A stretch of DNA of 9,954 bases from Candidatus Avelusimicrobium ruminicola. GTDB lineage: Bacteria; Elusimicrobiota; Elusimicrobia; Elusimicrobiales; Elusimicrobiaceae. Shown here in pieces: positions 7,401 to 9,954 of the stretch. Position numbers and translations under genes: made by a program. Within the stretch, counting starts at the first letter, position 1. Each line of letters opens with the position of its first letter. The stretch is taken from contig ONQH01000024.1 of assembly GCA_900319885.1 (NCBI GenBank), positions 1 through 9,954 on the forward strand, written 5' to 3'. Under the pieces are notes generated by a model. It worked only from the letters and a program-made list of their open reading frames with translations, searched no databases and was not told the origin of the DNA.

Positions 7401-9954
7401 ATCCGGGGTGACTGCGACTAATTTTATATCTACCGGCTGGCCTTGTTCATAGGTATCCTTTTCCGCCTTGGCCCCTACATACAGATCCGCCGGATGCACT
7501 AAGAAGGACGTGCGCTTAAACAGGTTTTGATGAGCCGGGGAAGCAATATCTATTTCCGCATAGACACGCACCGGCAATGCAAGCCGCGGCATTTTAGCAT
7601 CAAAGAGTAAGGCACCGCGCGAATCCAACTCGCCCGAGGATTGCAACAATAATTTGCCATTATCTTTGATAAGATCTTGTTGCAAGAAGTAGGGGGTAAA
7701 CGTATACCCGTCATATCCTTTGGGGGTAAACCAGGCATTTTCTTGCCGCAAGGTCCATTTGGCTTTGGCATGATCCAACGGGGCCCCAAAATAATATTGA
7801 GCCGCGGCAGAAAATTGGGCTTCTTCCCCCCCGGTGTACGAAGAACGATCCGCTTTAATATATACATTAAAATCAGCCGGTTTTACGGATTCAACCTGAA
7901 AGGAAACCGACGCCCCTTGCGGATCTTTGGCCTTTGTTTGCGGAACAAAAGAAATGTCCCAATAGCCGGTAGCGGCTGTTTCGGGCAGATCTAACTGAGT
8001 ATCAAAACTCCCCCAATTCGCTGAAATTACTACCTCTTTTTTGAGCACTTCTTCTCCTCTGGCATCACTAATCGTAAGCGTACCGCGTAGGTTAGAAGGC
8101 AAGGTCCATTTTCCTTTTTCTTGCTGACGTACAACACCTTTAATATGTACCATTTCTCCAGGGCGATATACACCACGATCCGTAAACACATACGCAAGCA
8201 AATTTTGGGCCAAAGGAGTATATTCGTAATCCATATTAAAACGCCATGGCTCCATACCATCGTTCCACACATTGCTCACCACGCTATCCCCGTTGGGGCT
8301 GGTTACAAAGGCATACAACGTAGGTTGGCCCCACTCTTTAGTAGGCACATCTAATTTGCTCCACCCGGGGGCCTGCGCCAACCCGTTAGCATCCGTCACG
8401 CCGCGCCATACAACTTTGTTTTCTTCACTGCGCAGTTCCACCGGTAAGGCGGCTAACGGTTTTCCCGTTTTGAGAGAAGTCGTCCAGATCAAAATAGAAT
8501 CAGGCGAAGTTTTAAAAGTAGTACCGATATCGGTAATATTATCAGTAGCGGATACCCAGCAATCTTCCTGTTCGTTTCCGCGTTTTAACTTATATTGGCT
8601 AAAGATAATACTGTCTGTAGCGGTAGGCTTAAACCGGGTTAAATCTACAAACGTACGGAAAGTTTTATCTTTGACATCCTTAAACGTATAATTGCCAGAA
8701 AAAGTGGGATTGGATAATTCTTTACGGGCGCAATAAGAGGCATTTTTAGTGTAGAAGGGAATAAAATTATCCCGGTTCAAATGTGTGGCCTCTACAAAGA
8801 CAGAAGGAATATTCATTAAAGCAATCGGTAACCGAGCCGGCAAATAACTTTCCAATATACCTACCCCATCAGCCGAAAAATCTACTGCCGGGCAATACCC
8901 GGTATTGGAAATCGTAAACGTTTCGTCTTGGGGTAACGAGTTGCCATAAATATCTTGCAACCCTTTTTTGAGAGTTAGTTTGATAGGTTGGTGCGGTTGT
9001 ACCTCAATAAACGAAAGAGGCATTCTAAAATAAGCCTCGCCCGTTTTATTATTAACAAACTCGTAACCTAAAGAATCTTTTTCATTTTCAGGTAGCGGCT
9101 TCTTCGCCGAAGCAGGCGTAACTTCCAACGCGTTATATACTTCGCGTTTGCGCACTGGAGAGGAAAAGCGAATTTCGGGCATATAAGGTAAACAGCCGGT
9201 GGACAACTTGCCTTCCACACGCAAAGGCGGATAAGTATAAAAGGAAGTTTCGTAGTTATTCGCCATACCTAACGTACCGGTTTTAGCCGGCAAACCCCGC
9301 TGCAGTACAAGCGTATATTTTTGCCCCGGCTTTAAGGTACGCACCGGGTGGATTGCAAACAATCCTTGTTTTTCTTCTTCGGAGAAATAGGAGAAATTCT
9401 TTTCAATTTCCGGCTTGGTAAGCGTGCGCACTTGTACCGGCACGGCAGTTCCATCCTGAGATGTTAACGAAATGAACCGGGCGGCTTTATCTAAATTCAC
9501 AGGCAAGGTGGTGGCCACATACAAACTGGGATTTAGCGCAATCCAATGTTCGTTGGTATACGGATAGACCAGCATCACTTGCGGAACTTGCGTGGTAAAC
9601 GCAAATTGATAGGAGCTGTCTAACTTTTGACCGGAAACTGCCGACTTAAACCCCTGTGCCACCGTCACGGTAAACTGCGTGGCGGCCGGCCAATTTTCCG
9701 TGGGTTCAAACAACAAAGTTTGCGTACCGCTAAACCGGCACGAGCCTTCCACTTTGGGCGTAATTACCAAGGGACAATTCTTAGACGAGAAAGCCGTTTC
9801 TTCGCCCAGTTTTACCACAGGTTGATTAAAGTGCACATTTACAGCCTGGCGGCCCATATTGCCTTGCGCCCCTTTTGGCGAGGCAGAAAGCACTTTCAAG
9901 GCCGGCGCGGCGGCTTGAGCCGAACAGATAGATAGTACAAGCAATGTTCCTGCA
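4398..9954 (-). CDS. Alpha-2-macroglobulin family protein with intact thioester, 5' partial
   Basis: Bacterial A2Ms are periplasmic traps for foreign proteases: cleavage of a bait loop triggers a conformational change and covalent capture through a Cys-Gln thioester. Residues are numbered from a TTG codon at 9944; the frame stays open to the window edge. In order: the end of a signal peptide; an N-terminal Ig-like domain (about 15-118) and further beta domains; an MG2-like TDRGVYRPGEMVHIKG (588-603); more macroglobulin domains; a bait-region-type domain (about 945-1125) with VMAVDEGVLAL (1092-1102); a Gly-rich loop (1138-1162); the A2M signature with FNLPDNLTTFRLMAVS (1185-1200); an alpha-helical thioester domain with YPYNCLEQ (1372-1379), GGYGYWP (1424-1430) and PWIHNNNVNTTAHALQAL; and a C-terminal beta domain with DFIPAGF and MYDSAVFGRN. 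At over 1848 residues it is longer than E. coli YfhM (1653). pbpC overlaps it by one base, the same order as E. coli yfhM-pbpC. No frameshift is seen. The true start lies beyond the window. Confidence 0.95.
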   Translation of the reverse strand, partial: AGTLLVLSICSAQAAAPALKVLSASPKGAQGNMGRQAVNVHFNQPVVKLGEETAFSSKNCPLVITPKVEGSCRFSGTQTLLFEPTENWPAATQFTVTVAQGFKSAVSGQKLDSSYQFAFTTQVPQVMLVYPYTNEHWIALNPSLYVATTLPVNLDKAARFISLTSQDGTAVPVQVRTLTKPEIEKNFSYFSEEEKQGLFAIHPVRTLKPGQKYTLVLQRGLPAKTGTLGMANNYETSFYTYPPLRVEGKLSTGCLPYMPEIRFSSPVRKREVYNALEVTPASAKKPLPENEKDSLGYEFVNNKTGEAYFRMPLSFIEVQPHQPIKLTLKKGLQDIYGNSLPQDETFTISNTGYCPAVDFSADGVGILESYLPARLPIALMNIPSVFVEATHLNRDNFIPFYTKNASYCARKELSNPTFSGNYTFKDVKDKTFRTFVDLTRFKPTATDSIIFSQYKLKRGNEQEDCWVSATDNITDIGTTFKTSPDSILIWTTSLKTGKPLAALPVELRSEENKVVWRGVTDANGLAQAPGWSKLDVPTKEWGQPTLYAFVTSPNGDSVVSNVWNDGMEPWRFNMDYEYTPLAQNLLAYVFTDRGVYRPGEMVHIKGVVRQQEKGKWTLPSNLRGTLTISDARGEEVLKKEVVISANWGSFDTQLDLPETAATGYWDISFVPQTKAKDPQGASVSFQVESVKPADFNVYIKADRSSYTGGEEAQFSAAAQYYFGAPLDHAKAKWTLRQENAWFTPKGYDGYTFTPYFLQQDLIKDNGKLLLQSSGELDSRGALLFDAKMPRLALPVRVYAEIDIASPAHQNLFKRTSFLVHPADLYVGAKAEKDTYEQGQPVDIKLVAVTPDGKPTTTTATAEVYREQYYSVRKVGLAGRLEWVSEKKVTPVTTQQVSIGKKGAKLTFVPAEGGSYFIKLTAKDLFGRTVLGGTDVYVYGQGNAYNQRRDDDILVLKQNKNEYKVGQTARIRVANPYETAQALITVEREGILDAWTTTLTGPTADIKVPIKDSYLPNAYVSVMLVQGRTAKPATDKEDLGKPQGKIGYVNLSVVPDGKRLETTIKPNAKKYQPGEKVTLNINTQVAGKGTPAEVVVMAVDEGVLALSNYQTPDLFNLFYGSKPISVFTMDNRSYVIGQRSFGEKGENRGGGGAAASKLAGTDLRSRFLFAPYYEAAVHTNANGKAQVSFNLPDNLTTFRLMAVSLTTQEFGKAEDKITVSKPVMVTANMPRFAREGDQFNCGALVYNFEDEKGNFTVQINTLGNIQAQGISQQTLRIPKGQSREVTWICNATQTGSGVVAIMAKGKYTDGMQTEIAVSAAEQEQTLAVYGATQNKQQEGVVRPQSLNTFAKNRVQISLASTALLQLKGALKYLLSYPYNCLEQQMSKLAASVGAQTLVRDFNLADPKDLRTRAQEILKTLPTYQHVTGGYGYWPNSLPDAYVTAYALDMAQTAKQAGYEVPTASINKAVTWLQGAFNKQTTHAYAYSLYETDTARAYSAYVLARYGKNVDSLFNTLYAKRTDLSKRAVAYLLEAAHITKRSQEIKQNLAQQLTNKLVYTPTAAYIDETTSMPWIHNNNVNTTAHALQALLMANLPLDNDFQVVSWLLSQVNAQGFWQDTNTSAAVLRALQAYYTARETQTPSFTATVKQGNNALLSANFQGRSLKEEMVSVPFEQIYAHGKETLVEFAKQGTGTLYYNLAQYYTPAAYTSPVDSGFKVTRTISTLDGKPVEQLLTGERYKVTLHIKNAATRSFVVAQDFIPAGFVLVNTTLATESATQAQALAADNTAFGRVEQYDDRIYGFADELSAGEHTFSYLVTAISAGTYTYPAAWAIQMYDSAVFGRNATSTLVIK
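5808..5819 (-). other. Thioester motif CLEQ of the A2M
   Basis: The codons TGT TTA GAG CAA encode Cys-Leu-Glu-Gln at residues 1376-1379, within YPYNCLEQ. In the A2M/complement C3 family the Cys and Gln side chains form the internal thioester that bonds covalently to the trapped protease. Some bacterial A2Ms lack this motif. Its presence here marks a thioester-type protease trap. Confidence 0.95.
6459..6533 (-). other. Candidate bait loop of the A2M
   Basis: Residues 1138-1162 read Gly-Glu-Lys-Gly-Glu-Asn-Arg, then four Gly, three Ala, Ser-Lys-Leu-Ala-Gly-Thr-Asp-Leu-Arg-Ser-Arg. This flexible stretch, rich in Gly, Ala and charged residues and with several Lys/Arg sites, sits between the bait-region-type domain and the conserved A2M signature domain. 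Bacterial A2Ms have a variable exposed loop in about this place. Calling it the bait is inference from position and composition; it could equally be a linker. Confidence 0.45.
9912..9954 (-). other. C-terminal part of the A2M signal peptide
   Basis: At the right edge the frame reads AGTLLVLSICSAQA followed by AAPALK. This is a hydrophobic core and then a good signal peptidase I site (A-Q-A then A). The n-region and start codon are outside the window. LSIC resembles a lipobox only weakly, because Ile precedes the Cys where Gly, Ala or Ser is usual. Export to the periplasm by Sec is well supported; lipidation is not. Confidence 0.8.

Noticed and set aside
9942..9944. TTG as start codon of the A2M gene
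   Set aside because: The frame continues upstream to the edge (Ala-Gly-Thr before this Leu), and starting here would cut off the signal peptide's n-region and most of its hydrophobic core. It is an internal Leu codon; the start is outside the window.

Overview
The window is fully coding apart from two short gaps (29 and about 43 bases). It holds four genes in two convergent pairs. On the plus strand a 5'-truncated kdsB (CMP-Kdo synthetase) is followed by a complete pyrG (CTP synthase). On the minus strand a very long alpha-2-macroglobulin (A2M) gene, cut off by the right edge, is followed by a complete pbpC (penicillin-binding protein 1C). The two pairs meet at one hairpin terminator at about 2268-2297.

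The organism is a diderm (Gram-negative-type) bacterium: it makes Kdo for lipopolysaccharide and carries the periplasmic A2M/PBP1C pair. Base composition is moderate, with AT-rich and GC-rich codons both in use. The phylum cannot be settled from these genes. A gut-associated lineage such as Elusimicrobiota is only a guess from the general look of the proteins. kdsB next to pyrG is also known from Chlamydia, so that order is not diagnostic.

How the genes work together: PyrG aminates UTP to CTP, and KdsB uses CTP to activate Kdo, so the plus-strand pair joins a nucleotide supply step to an envelope step that consumes it. On the minus strand, the A2M has an intact CLEQ thioester motif for covalent trapping of attacking proteases. 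PBP1C is a bifunctional peptidoglycan glycosyltransferase/transpeptidase with all its catalytic motifs present. The two genes share one base (TAATG), so their translation is probably coupled. The order A2M then pbpC matches Escherichia coli yfhM-pbpC, a pairing proposed to combine protease inhibition with cell-wall repair after a breach.

There is no sign of mobile elements, CRISPR, tRNA/rRNA or phage genes. I do not see an undescribed system. The points worth a second look are details of the A2M (export signal, candidate bait loop, cysteine layout, length), the one-base gene overlap, and the terminator that abuts the pbpC stop codon.
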